Assembly (NCBI GenBank): GCA_002770955.1
Contig: PCUH01000323.1
Span: 1 to 8,398 of the forward strand
Direction of reading: 5' to 3'
Length of the DNA: 8,398 bases
Origin: Flavobacteriales bacterium CG18_big_fil_WC_8_21_14_2_50_32_9
Lineage (GTDB): Bacteria > Bacteroidota > Bacteroidia > Flavobacteriales_E > Vicingaceae
The notes under the pieces were generated by a model that was not told the DNA's origin, ran no database searches, and saw only the letters and a list, made by a program, of their open reading frames with translations. A program made the translations under genes and the position numbers. Each line of letters begins with the position of its first letter. Within the stretch, counting starts at the first letter, position 1. Below, piece after piece: positions 1-5,732 of the stretch.

Positions 1-852
1 TACCCTGTCGGCAAAAAGTTCTTTTTCATATTTTCTTCGCATCATTTTCAATAGTTTGTTAGAACCTGATTGTAAAGGAATGTGAAAGTGAGGCATAAAT
101 TTAGTTGATAGTGCTACAAAATCTATGGTTGCATTGGTAAGTAAATTAGGCTCTATGGATGATATTCTGTAGCGATTAATTCCTTCCACTTTATTAAGTT
201 CAACCACCAATTGATGAAAATCTTCCTTGCCTTTTCCTTGACCGAAATCGCCAATATTTACGCCTGTCAATACCACTTCTTTGATGTTGGTAGTGGCAAT
301 TTCTTGAGCTACTTTTATGGTTTCGCCTATGGAATTGTTTCTGCTTTTTCCACGAGCCAACGGAATGGTGCAGAACGAACAAAAATAATCACAACCATCT
401 TGTATTTTCAGAAAGGAACGTGTTCTGTCTCCCTGCGAAAAGGAGGGAATAAATTGGTTTACTTCTTTGATTTTAGAAGCAAAAATTTGAGCGGTTTCTT
501 TCTTTTCAATTTGTGTTAGATGTTCAATGATTTTAAACTTTTCGGAAGCACCCAACACCAAATCAACACCATAAATTTTTGCAATTTCTTCGGGTTTCAA
601 TTGAGCATAACAACCTATAATGGCAACAAATGCACTAGGATTTATTTTTAATGCTTTATTTACAAGTTGCTTACATTTTTTATCTGCATTTTCGGTAACG
701 GAACAGGTGTTAATCACATACACATCGGGTGTATCATCAAAATCAACACGAGCAAAGCCTTCATCTTCAAACATACGTGCAATGGAAGATGTTTCTGAAA
801 AGTTGAGCTTACAGCCTAAGGTATATAAAGAAACTTTTTTATTCGGATTCAT
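1..852 (-). CDS. mtaB: tRNA threonylcarbamoyladenosine methylthiotransferase MtaB (5' part, cut by window edge)
   Basis: Radical-SAM enzyme predicted to add a methylthio group to threonylcarbamoyl-adenosine at position 37 of ANN-decoding tRNAs (t6A to ms2t6A), in the cytoplasm. From the ATG at 850-852, 284 codons read open to the left edge; the family is usually about 430-440 residues, so roughly the last third, including the TRAM domain, is missing. The N-terminal methylthiotransferase domain has the TLGCKLN motif (C14), NTCSVTE (C50) and IGCYAQ (C81), which bind the auxiliary 4Fe-4S cluster. The radical-SAM motif DGCDYFCSFC gives C154, C158 and C161, followed by TIPLARG. Later conserved segments are VVLTGVNIG (about 193-201), RISSIEP (229-235) and HIPLQSGS (257-264). 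The KLN version of the first motif and the direct run into ARGKSR favour MtaB over MiaB or RimO; this subfamily call is from recognition. An exact -7-type box sits only 8-15 bp before the start codon. Confidence 0.9.
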   Translation of the reverse strand, partial: MNPNKKVSLYTLGCKLNFSETSSIARMFEDEGFARVDFDDTPDVYVINTCSVTENADKKCKQLVNKALKINPSAFVAIIGCYAQLKPEEIAKIYGVDLVLGASEKFKIIEHLTQIEKKETAQIFASKIKEVNQFIPSFSQGDRTRSFLKIQDGCDYFCSFCTIPLARGKSRNNSIGETIKVAQEIATTNIKEVVLTGVNIGDFGQGKGKEDFHQLVVELNKVEGINRYRISSIEPNLLTNATIDFVALSTKFMPHFHIPLQSGSNKLLKMMRRKYEKELFADRV

Positions 853-859
853 AAGGTTG

Positions 860-867
860 CAAAAGTA
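860..867 (-). promoter_or_regulatory. Putative Bacteroidota -7 promoter element of mtaB
   Basis: On the minus strand the octamer TACTTTTG matches the Bacteroidota primary sigma-factor -7 consensus TAnnTTTG at every fixed position. Only seven bases separate it from the mtaB ATG, so a start of transcription a few bases downstream would give an mRNA with almost no leader. I see no TTG-type -33 element at the expected distance upstream; that area is taken up by the heptamer repeat. The same octamer precedes nqrA. The call rests on motif match and position only. Confidence 0.45.
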
Positions 868-876
868 CTTAAATTG

Positions 877-925
877 TCATTGGTTATTGGTCATTGGTTA
901 TTAGATATTAAAAATTAGAGATTGA
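877..925. repeat. Degenerate 7-bp tandem repeat, seven units
   Basis: Seven consecutive heptamers on the plus strand keep ATT at their positions 3-5 (pattern NNATTRR), without a single slip in phase. The first three units follow TYATTGG closely (units TCATTGG and TTATTGG alternate); later ones decay to forms such as AAATTAG and AGATTGA. The array fills most of the 91-bp gap between mtaB and the aminotransferase gene. Coding is unlikely because the gap is short and holds no start-bounded reading frame of its own. Function is unknown: it may be a slippage product, a family of dispersed intergenic repeats, or spacer. It covers the place where an mtaB -33 element would lie. Confidence 0.7.
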
Positions 926-943
926 AGGTGAATAGAAAAAATA

Positions 944-2140
944 TCAATTCAAAAGAGCCAATGTATTTTTCATGCGTTTTATAGCTTCAGTTAATACTTC
1001 TTCTGAAGCGGCATAAGATAAGCGAATACACTCGGGGTTTCCAAAAGCATCACCACTAACTAGGGCAATTAAACCTTCATCAAGCAAAAACATACATAAA
1101 TCATTAGAATTAGTGATGGTGGTATTTTTATAGGATTTTCCAAAATAGGCAGACACATCAGGGAAAAAATAAAAAGCTCCTTTGGGTTCATTTAAAATAA
1201 GACTAGGAATTTCACTTAATAATTGATAGACTAAGTTTCTTCTTTTTTCAAAGGCAATAATCATTTCGTTTACCACAGAGGCATCGGCTTCTAAGGCTGC
1301 TTGAGCTGCCTTTTGGGCAATGCTGCAAGTTCCAGAAGTAAATTGTCCTTGCATTTTTGTACAAGCATCAGCAATCCATTTGGGAGCACCAATGTAGCCA
1401 ATTCTCCAACCCGTCATGGCAAATCCTTTAGAAACGCCATTTACAGTTACTACTTGCTCATTTATAAAGTCAAATTGAGCAATACTTTCATGTTTTCCAA
1501 TAAAGTTAATGTGTTCGTAAATTTCGTCAGAAACAATAATGATATCGGGATAATTTTTTATGAGTTGAGCAATTTCAAAAAGTTCTTCTTTGGTATAAAC
1601 AGAACCACTCGGATTGCAAGGAGAGCTAAACCAAAGCATTCTGGTTTTAGGTGTAATGGCAGCTTTTATTTGAGCAGGAGTAACTTTGAAATCAGTTGAA
1701 ATGGAAGAAGAAATTAAAACAGGAGTTGCTTCTGTAATTTTTATCATTTCTATATAACTTACCCAATATGGAGCTAACAAAATGACTTCATCACCAGGGT
1801 TTAAGATGCTTAATGCTAAATTGGTAAGGGCGTGTTTTGCTCCAGTGGAAACAACAATTTGTTCAGGAGAATAATCCAACTTATTATCTCTCTTAAATTT
1901 TTTAGAAATAGCTTGTCTTAACTCTAAATAACCAGGAACAGGAGTGTAGTGGGTATAATTTTCATCTAATGCTTTTTTTGCAGCATCTTTAATGAAATCG
2001 GGCGTATTAAAATCAGGTTCACCTATACTAAGGCTAATAACGTCTTTTCCTTCGGCTTGTAATTCTCTACTTAACCTTGCCATAGCCAATGTTTGTGATT
2101 CGCTAAGGTTGTTAATTCTGTTAGATAATGTTTTGTTCAT
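944..2140 (-). CDS. Class I PLP-dependent aminotransferase, aspartate aminotransferase type (I-beta)
   Basis: Cytosolic fold-type I pyridoxal-phosphate transaminase, predicted to interconvert aspartate plus 2-oxoglutarate with oxaloacetate plus glutamate. It is full length at 398 residues. Visible landmarks are the substrate-loop motif SIGEPDFNTP (38-47), YTPVPGYLELR (65-75), the cofactor-binding stretch SPCNPSG with N176, VSDEIYEH with D205 and Y208, the Schiff-base lysine K238 in VSKGFAMTGWR with phosphate-binding R246, and the carboxylate-binding R373 in IRLSYAAS. GAKHAL (100-105) places K102 where the Thermus-type I-beta enzymes carry a lysine that contacts acidic substrates, which favours aspartate. 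Related enzymes can also use prephenate or other amino acids, so specificity is not settled. The cysteine in SPCNPSG replaces the more usual asparagine of SPNNPTG. Start is the ATG at 2138-2140, with no Shine-Dalgarno sequence. It has its own spacing from nqrF (199 bp with a terminator), so it is probably a separate transcript. Confidence 0.9.
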   Translation of the reverse strand: MNKTLSNRINNLSESQTLAMARLSRELQAEGKDVISLSIGEPDFNTPDFIKDAAKKALDENYTHYTPVPGYLELRQAISKKFKRDNKLDYSPEQIVVSTGAKHALTNLALSILNPGDEVILLAPYWVSYIEMIKITEATPVLISSSISTDFKVTPAQIKAAITPKTRMLWFSSPCNPSGSVYTKEELFEIAQLIKNYPDIIIVSDEIYEHINFIGKHESIAQFDFINEQVVTVNGVSKGFAMTGWRIGYIGAPKWIADACTKMQGQFTSGTCSIAQKAAQAALEADASVVNEMIIAFEKRRNLVYQLLSEIPSLILNEPKGAFYFFPDVSAYFGKSYKNTTITNSNDLCMFLLDEGLIALVSGDAFGNPECIRLSYAASEEVLTEAIKRMKNTLALLN

Positions 2141-2147
2141 CGGATGC

Positions 2148-2168
2148 TAAATTTAAACAACGAAATTA
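2148..2168 (-). promoter_or_regulatory. Weak promoter candidates for the aminotransferase gene
   Basis: Two overlapping-neighbourhood near matches to TAnnTTTG lie on the minus strand: TAATTTCG at 2161-2168 and TAAATTTA at 2148-2155, each matching five of the six fixed bases. Neither has a convincing TTG-type -33 element upstream. The terminator on the right requires a promoter somewhere between about 2141 and 2224, but these exact boxes are uncertain. Confidence 0.25.
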
Positions 2169-2224
2169 GTAAAATATGTGAAAGTTTATTGATGTTTGAC
2201 TATTTCTTATGTGATTTGTAAGTG

Positions 2225-2272
2225 AAGTTGTTTAACCCAGAAAATTCATGAATTTTCTGGGTTAAACAACTT
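2225..2272. repeat. Perfect 48-bp palindrome (possible second terminator or cruciform)
   Basis: The two 24-base halves are exact reverse complements with no central spacer; the left arm begins AAGTTGTTTAACCCAG and the centre is ATTCATGAAT. Transcribed either way it would fold into a very long hairpin with a GGGTT/AACCC segment in mid-stem. Unlike the adjacent hairpin at 2278-2317 it is not followed by a T tract on either strand, so a standard intrinsic terminator is not clearly supported. It lies just inside the nqrF-aminotransferase gap, downstream of the nqr terminator and about 85 bp upstream of the aminotransferase start. Possible roles are a backup transcription barrier, an mRNA 3' end protector, a binding site, or a copy of a dispersed palindromic element. 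Confidence 0.9.
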
Positions 2273-2277
2273 TAATA

Positions 2278-2317
2278 ATAAAAAACCATTCAATAATTTT
2301 ATTGAATGGTTTTTTAT
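2278..2317 (-). terminator. Rho-independent terminator of the nqr operon (likely bidirectional)
   Basis: A perfect 18-bp stem with a four-base loop lies 22 bp beyond the nqrF stop codon. The stem core is CCATTCAATA paired with TATTGAATGG, flanked by six A on the left and six T on the right, so that either strand produces a hairpin whose 3' arm ends in a U tract. Position and structure make it the natural end of the nqr transcript. No gene on the plus strand is known to use it in this window. Confidence 0.85.
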
Positions 2318-2339
2318 AGATAGGTAGTTTCAAGATTAA

Positions 2340-3650
2340 TTACCCTCCAAAGTCATCAAAACGAACATTTTCAGAAGGAACACCCCATTCGTCACACATT
2401 TTAACAACAGCATTATTCATCATTGGAGGTCCACAGAAATAAAATTCTATGTCTTCTGGCGATTCATGTTTACTTAAATAATTATCAATAACAACTTGAT
2501 GAATAAATCCAACAAAACCATCACCAGATTCATCATTAATATCTTTTTTTACTTTCCAATTATCAGATTCCATAGGCTCTGAAAGTGCTAAATAAAATTT
2601 GAAGTTTGGGAAATCTTTTTCTAAATCTCTAAAATAGTGAATGTAGAACAATTCAGCTTTAGAACGTCCTCCATACCAATAAGTTACTTTTCTACCTGTT
2701 TTAAGAGTTTTAAATAATTCATATAAGTGTGAACGCATAGGAGCCATTCCAGCACCTCCACCAATGTAAAGCATTTCAGAATCAGATGGATTAATGAAAA
2801 ACTCACCATAAGGACCTGAAATTTTTACTTTATCACCTACTTTTTGATTAAAAATAAAAGAAGAAGCAATTCCAGGATTTACATCCATCCAACCACCTTT
2901 AACCCTATCGAAAGGAGGTGTGGCACAACGTACATTTAACATAATTCGTCTTCCTTCAGCAGGGTAGGAGGCCATAGAATAGGCTCTAACCACTTCCTCA
3001 TCATTTTTCATAACTAAGGGCCATAATCCAAATTTATCCCAATCTGGTTTAAATTTATCAGGTTCTCCAGGATGGTCTTGTGGGTGAGCCGAGATATCCA
3101 TATCAGCATATTTTACTGTACAAGCTGGAATTTTTATTTGTATATATCCACCTGCTTTGTAGTTCATGTCTGCTGGAATTTCAACAATAAACTCTTTAAT
3201 AAAAGTTGCTACATTATAGTTAGAAACAACCGTTGCTTCAAATTCTTTGATACCAAGTACTTCGTCTTCTACCTCAATGTGCATATCTTCTTTCACTTTA
3301 ACTTGACAACCTAAACGCATTCCTTCAGCAATTTCTTTACGAGAAAAATGAGGTTCTTCAGTTGGTAAAATACTTCCACCACCGCTTTTTACATGACATT
3401 TACATTGAAGACAAGTTCCACCACCACCACAAGCAGACGGAAGGTAAATACCAGCATTTCCTAAGGTTGTTAATAATGTTGAGCCTGCAGCAACTTCTAT
3501 TACTTTTTCTTCGTTTATAGTAATTTTTACAGGACCTGAACTTGTTAATTTAGATTTTGCCCAAAGTAAAATGGCTACTAATGAAACTGTAACAATAGCG
3601 AAAACGATAATGGCTACTACTATTGTTAATGTACTTATTGCTAATAACAT
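2340..3650 (-). CDS. nqrF: Na+-translocating NADH:quinone reductase subunit F (NADH dehydrogenase subunit)
   Basis: Electron-input subunit: oxidises NADH through FAD and passes electrons to a 2Fe-2S centre, anchored to the inner membrane. Its 436 residues are in order: one N-terminal membrane helix (about 6-30); a ferredoxin domain with LPSACGGGGTCLQC, where C74, C80, C83 and C115 (RLGCQV) are the cluster ligands; a flavin domain with R222-A-Y-S225; a nucleotide-binding domain with the glycine motif GGGAGMAP (297-304); and the C-terminal CGPPMM (C406) and terminal FDDFGG. It is somewhat longer than the Vibrio protein (about 408 residues); most of the excess lies in two apparent insertions near residues 187-199 and 366-377. 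C85 is an extra cysteine next to the cluster loop. Last gene of the operon, 45 bp after nqrE, followed by a strong terminator. Start is the ATG giving a membrane helix of normal length. Confidence 0.97.
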   Translation of the reverse strand: MLLAISTLTIVVAIIVFAIVTVSLVAILLWAKSKLTSSGPVKITINEEKVIEVAAGSTLLTTLGNAGIYLPSACGGGGTCLQCKCHVKSGGGSILPTEEPHFSRKEIAEGMRLGCQVKVKEDMHIEVEDEVLGIKEFEATVVSNYNVATFIKEFIVEIPADMNYKAGGYIQIKIPACTVKYADMDISAHPQDHPGEPDKFKPDWDKFGLWPLVMKNDEEVVRAYSMASYPAEGRRIMLNVRCATPPFDRVKGGWMDVNPGIASSFIFNQKVGDKVKISGPYGEFFINPSDSEMLYIGGGAGMAPMRSHLYELFKTLKTGRKVTYWYGGRSKAELFYIHYFRDLEKDFPNFKFYLALSEPMESDNWKVKKDINDESGDGFVGFIHQVVIDNYLSKHESPEDIEFYFCGPPMMNNAVVKMCDEWGVPSENVRFDDFGG

Positions 3651-3695
3651 AATTATTTGTGTTAGTTTCTTTTTATATTAAATAGATGGTGTTTA

Positions 3696-4310
3696 TTATA
3701 GTTTAATTCCCATAAAGCTCATAAATGCAATTCCCATTAATCCTGTAATAATAAATGTTATTCCTAAACCTCTTAGTGGAGCAGGAATGTGAGAATATTT
3801 AATTTTCTCTCTAATAGCTGCAATGGCAACAATAGCTAACCACCAACCCACACCAGAACCTAAGCCAAATACGGTAGCTTCACCAATGTTTGCATACTGT
3901 CTTTCTTGCATAAACAACGCTCCACCCAAAATAGAACAGTTAACAGCTATTAATGGTAAAAAAATACCTAAAGCACCATATAGAGCAGGAGCAAATTTTT
4001 CTACTGCCATTTCTACTATTTGAACCATAGAGGCAATAACAGCGATAAACATAATGAAACTTAAAAAGCTTAAATCTATTCCTGCATAGTCCTGACCTAG
4101 CCAAGATAAAGCACCTTCTTTTAGTACATAGTTTTCTAATAAATAGTTCATTGGTACGGTAACGCCCAACACAAAAATAACTGCCAAACCAAGTCCGTTG
4201 GCTGTTTTAACTGTTTTTGATACTGCAAGGTATGAACACATACCTAAGAAATAGGCAAAAATCATATTTTCAATGAAAATACCTTTTACAAATATGTTTA
4301 TATATTCCAT
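3696..4310 (-). CDS. nqrE: Na+-translocating NADH:quinone reductase subunit E
   Basis: Integral membrane subunit, related to NqrD and to RnfA/RsxA, that pairs with NqrD in the membrane core. Of 204 residues, most form about six membrane helices. The two cysteines known in the family to help ligate an intramembrane iron centre shared with NqrD are present: C25 in FLGMCSYLAVSK and C125 in IAVNCSILGG. Other family signatures are GIFIENMIFAYFLG near the N terminus, ALGIFLPLI (113-121), FGLGSGVGWWLAIVA and the C-terminal LRGLGITFI. It is a few residues longer than the Vibrio protein (198), mainly in the loop around residues 64-77. The start at MEYINIF matches the family N terminus. A 49-bp gap holding a heptamer repeat separates it from nqrD. 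Confidence 0.97.
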   Translation of the reverse strand: MEYINIFVKGIFIENMIFAYFLGMCSYLAVSKTVKTANGLGLAVIFVLGVTVPMNYLLENYVLKEGALSWLGQDYAGIDLSFLSFIMFIAVIASMVQIVEMAVEKFAPALYGALGIFLPLIAVNCSILGGALFMQERQYANIGEATVFGLGSGVGWWLAIVAIAAIREKIKYSHIPAPLRGLGITFIITGLMGIAFMSFMGIKL

Positions 4311-4320
4311 AATGCGTTTA

Positions 4321-4348
4321 TAAGTTTAATGTTTAAAGTTTGATGTTA
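4321..4348. repeat. Degenerate 7-bp tandem repeat between nqrD and nqrE
   Basis: Four consecutive heptamers with GTT at positions 4-6 (pattern NRDGTTW, for example TAAGTTT and AATGTTT) fill most of the 49-bp gap. A further GTTT occurs at 4316-4319, one base out of phase. On the transcribed strand the units read AAACNNN. The 7-bp period is the same as in the array at 877-925, although the sequence differs. It lies in the presumed nqr mRNA just upstream of the nqrE start, so it would form an unstructured A-rich leader; any regulatory role is speculative. Confidence 0.55.
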
Positions 4349-4359
4349 GTTTGTAAAAA

Positions 4360-5013
4360 TTAATGATTTTCAATTAATTTTCTATTTCTGCTTCGTTGTA
4401 TCCAAATATAAACACCAACAGTAATCAACGCCATAGGAGGTAATATCATCAATCCATTGTGTTGATAACCTGTGTTTTCTGCTAAGCTTGTTAAAATTTC
4501 AATTTTTCCGATACCTGGCAAAGTAAGTGTGCCTGAGCCAAAAATCTCTCTAAAAAAAGCAACAATTACTAAAATTAGACCATAACCAACTCCATTTCCT
4601 ACACCATCCATAAATGATGCCCACGGTTTGTTTGCTAGAGCAAAGGCTTCTAAACGTCCCATAATTATACAGTTAGTTATAATTAATCCCACAAATACAG
4701 AAAGTTGTTTGCTTACATCATAAACAAATGCTTTTAATACTTGATCTACTAAAATTACTAAACTTGCAACGATTACTAATTGCACAATAATTCTAATTCG
4801 AGAAGGTATTACATTTCTTAACAGGGATACAATTACGTTTGACCCAGCAGTTACAGCTATTACCGAAACAGCCATCACAAAAGCTGTTTCTACTTTTACT
4901 GTAATTGCTAATGCAGAACATATACCTAATACCTGAACTGTGATAGGATTAGAATCATTAAGAGGATCTTTAATGAGTTTTAAGTTTTTTTTTGAAAATA
5001 ATGACTCGCTCAT
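4360..5013 (-). CDS. nqrD: Na+-translocating NADH:quinone reductase subunit D
   Basis: Integral membrane subunit, related to NqrE and RnfE, lying against NqrE in inverted topology. The 217 residues contain about six membrane helices after a basic N-terminal segment (KKNLKLIKDP). The iron-ligand cysteines of the family are at C32 in VQVLGICSALA and C115 in GLIITNCIIMGR. Other family segments are KVETAFVM (40-47), NVIPSRIRIIVQ (67-78), DVSKQLSVFVG (99-109), GVGNGVGYG and FFREIFGSGTL. Length is close to the Vibrio protein (210). It follows nqrC by 21 bp; start is the ATG at 5011-5013, since the next internal methionine would cut off the first helix and C32. Confidence 0.97.
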   Translation of the reverse strand: MSESLFSKKNLKLIKDPLNDSNPITVQVLGICSALAITVKVETAFVMAVSVIAVTAGSNVIVSLLRNVIPSRIRIIVQLVIVASLVILVDQVLKAFVYDVSKQLSVFVGLIITNCIIMGRLEAFALANKPWASFMDGVGNGVGYGLILVIVAFFREIFGSGTLTLPGIGKIEILTSLAENTGYQHNGLMILPPMALITVGVYIWIQRSRNRKLIENH

Positions 5014-5034
5014 AATTTTTGTTTATTAAGAAAT

Positions 5035-5721
5035 TTATGATTTTAGATAAGGTTCGTAAGTTTTTAATGTTCTAATAAGCATTTCTTCAACTCCTTTACT
5101 AGTTATTGTTCCACCGCTAATGGCATCTACACCATGTAAATCTCCTTCTTTTGCTCCACCTTTAATTACTTTTACAGATTGGTAGGTGCCTGATTCATCA
5201 AATACTTTTTTACCAACAAATGGAGCTTGAAACCAACCTTGATTAATTTCGGCTCCTAAACCAGGAGTTTCTGTTTTATGGTCGAAGCTTGCTCCTGCAA
5301 TTGTGTTTTTATCTTCATTTAAAGCAATGTAGCCCCAAATTGGTCCCCACAATCCTTTGCCGACTAATGGAATAATGTATTTTTTAGCACCATTATTTTC
5401 ATAAATGAAAATAGGGAAGTTTTTTTGTCCGCCAGATTTGTATTCTTTTAATATGTCAATTTCAAAAGCTAAGCCATCAACTTTTTCGCCTTTTTCATTC
5501 AAAACTATTTGTTCTGTAATAAATTTATTAAAATTTTCTCTAGCATCATCTCTAGTTACCGTTAATCCTACAGATTGAAGTATGTTTTGCATTTTTTCAC
5601 GCTCGACATTCTTTTTTTGCATGGGTTTTAAACTTTCTGATGCAAAGGCTAGTATAAGAGCTACTATAACCACCATTACTAGTGAAAAACCAATTGTGTA
5701 TTTATTGCTATTTACGTCCAT
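5035..5721 (-). CDS. nqrC: Na+-translocating NADH:quinone reductase subunit C (covalent FMN subunit)
   Basis: Membrane-anchored flavoprotein whose FMN is attached by a phosphoester to a threonine, on the outer face of the inner membrane. The 228 residues start with one membrane helix (about 8-27), followed by a soluble FMN-binding domain containing PLVGKGLWGPIWGYIAL, FDHKTETPGLGAEI and the attachment site DAISGGTITSKGVEEM. By position the modified residue is T205. The site reads SGGT where the usual NqrB/NqrC motif is SGAT; I take this as a tolerated variant, since the rest of the domain is intact. It is shorter than the Vibrio protein (about 257). It starts 11 bp after nqrB. Flavin attachment needs an ApbE flavin transferase, which is not encoded in this window. 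Confidence 0.96.
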   Translation of the reverse strand: MDVNSNKYTIGFSLVMVVIVALILAFASESLKPMQKKNVEREKMQNILQSVGLTVTRDDARENFNKFITEQIVLNEKGEKVDGLAFEIDILKEYKSGGQKNFPIFIYENNGAKKYIIPLVGKGLWGPIWGYIALNEDKNTIAGASFDHKTETPGLGAEINQGWFQAPFVGKKVFDESGTYQSVKVIKGGAKEGDLHGVDAISGGTITSKGVEEMLIRTLKTYEPYLKS

Positions 5722-5732
5722 TTTATTTTAAA

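Noticed and set aside
211..904. Two plus-strand open frames (211-519 and 620-904) opposite mtaB
   Set aside because: They are antisense to a continuous, motif-rich MtaB frame, and the second runs through the heptamer repeat; both look like by-products of AT-rich coding sequence.
1301..1699. 132-codon open frame on the plus strand
   Set aside because: It lies wholly antisense to the aminotransferase gene, whose motifs are intact; the product is low in recognisable features and no start context supports it.
2141..2339. Riboswitch or small RNA in the longest intergenic gap
   Set aside because: The only structure seen is the two simple hairpins; no multi-helix junction or conserved riboswitch core could be recognised.
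3072..3314. 80-codon plus-strand frame opposite nqrF
   Set aside because: Antisense to the 2Fe-2S and flavin domains of NqrF; its phenylalanine- and cysteine-rich product is typical of reverse-strand shadows.
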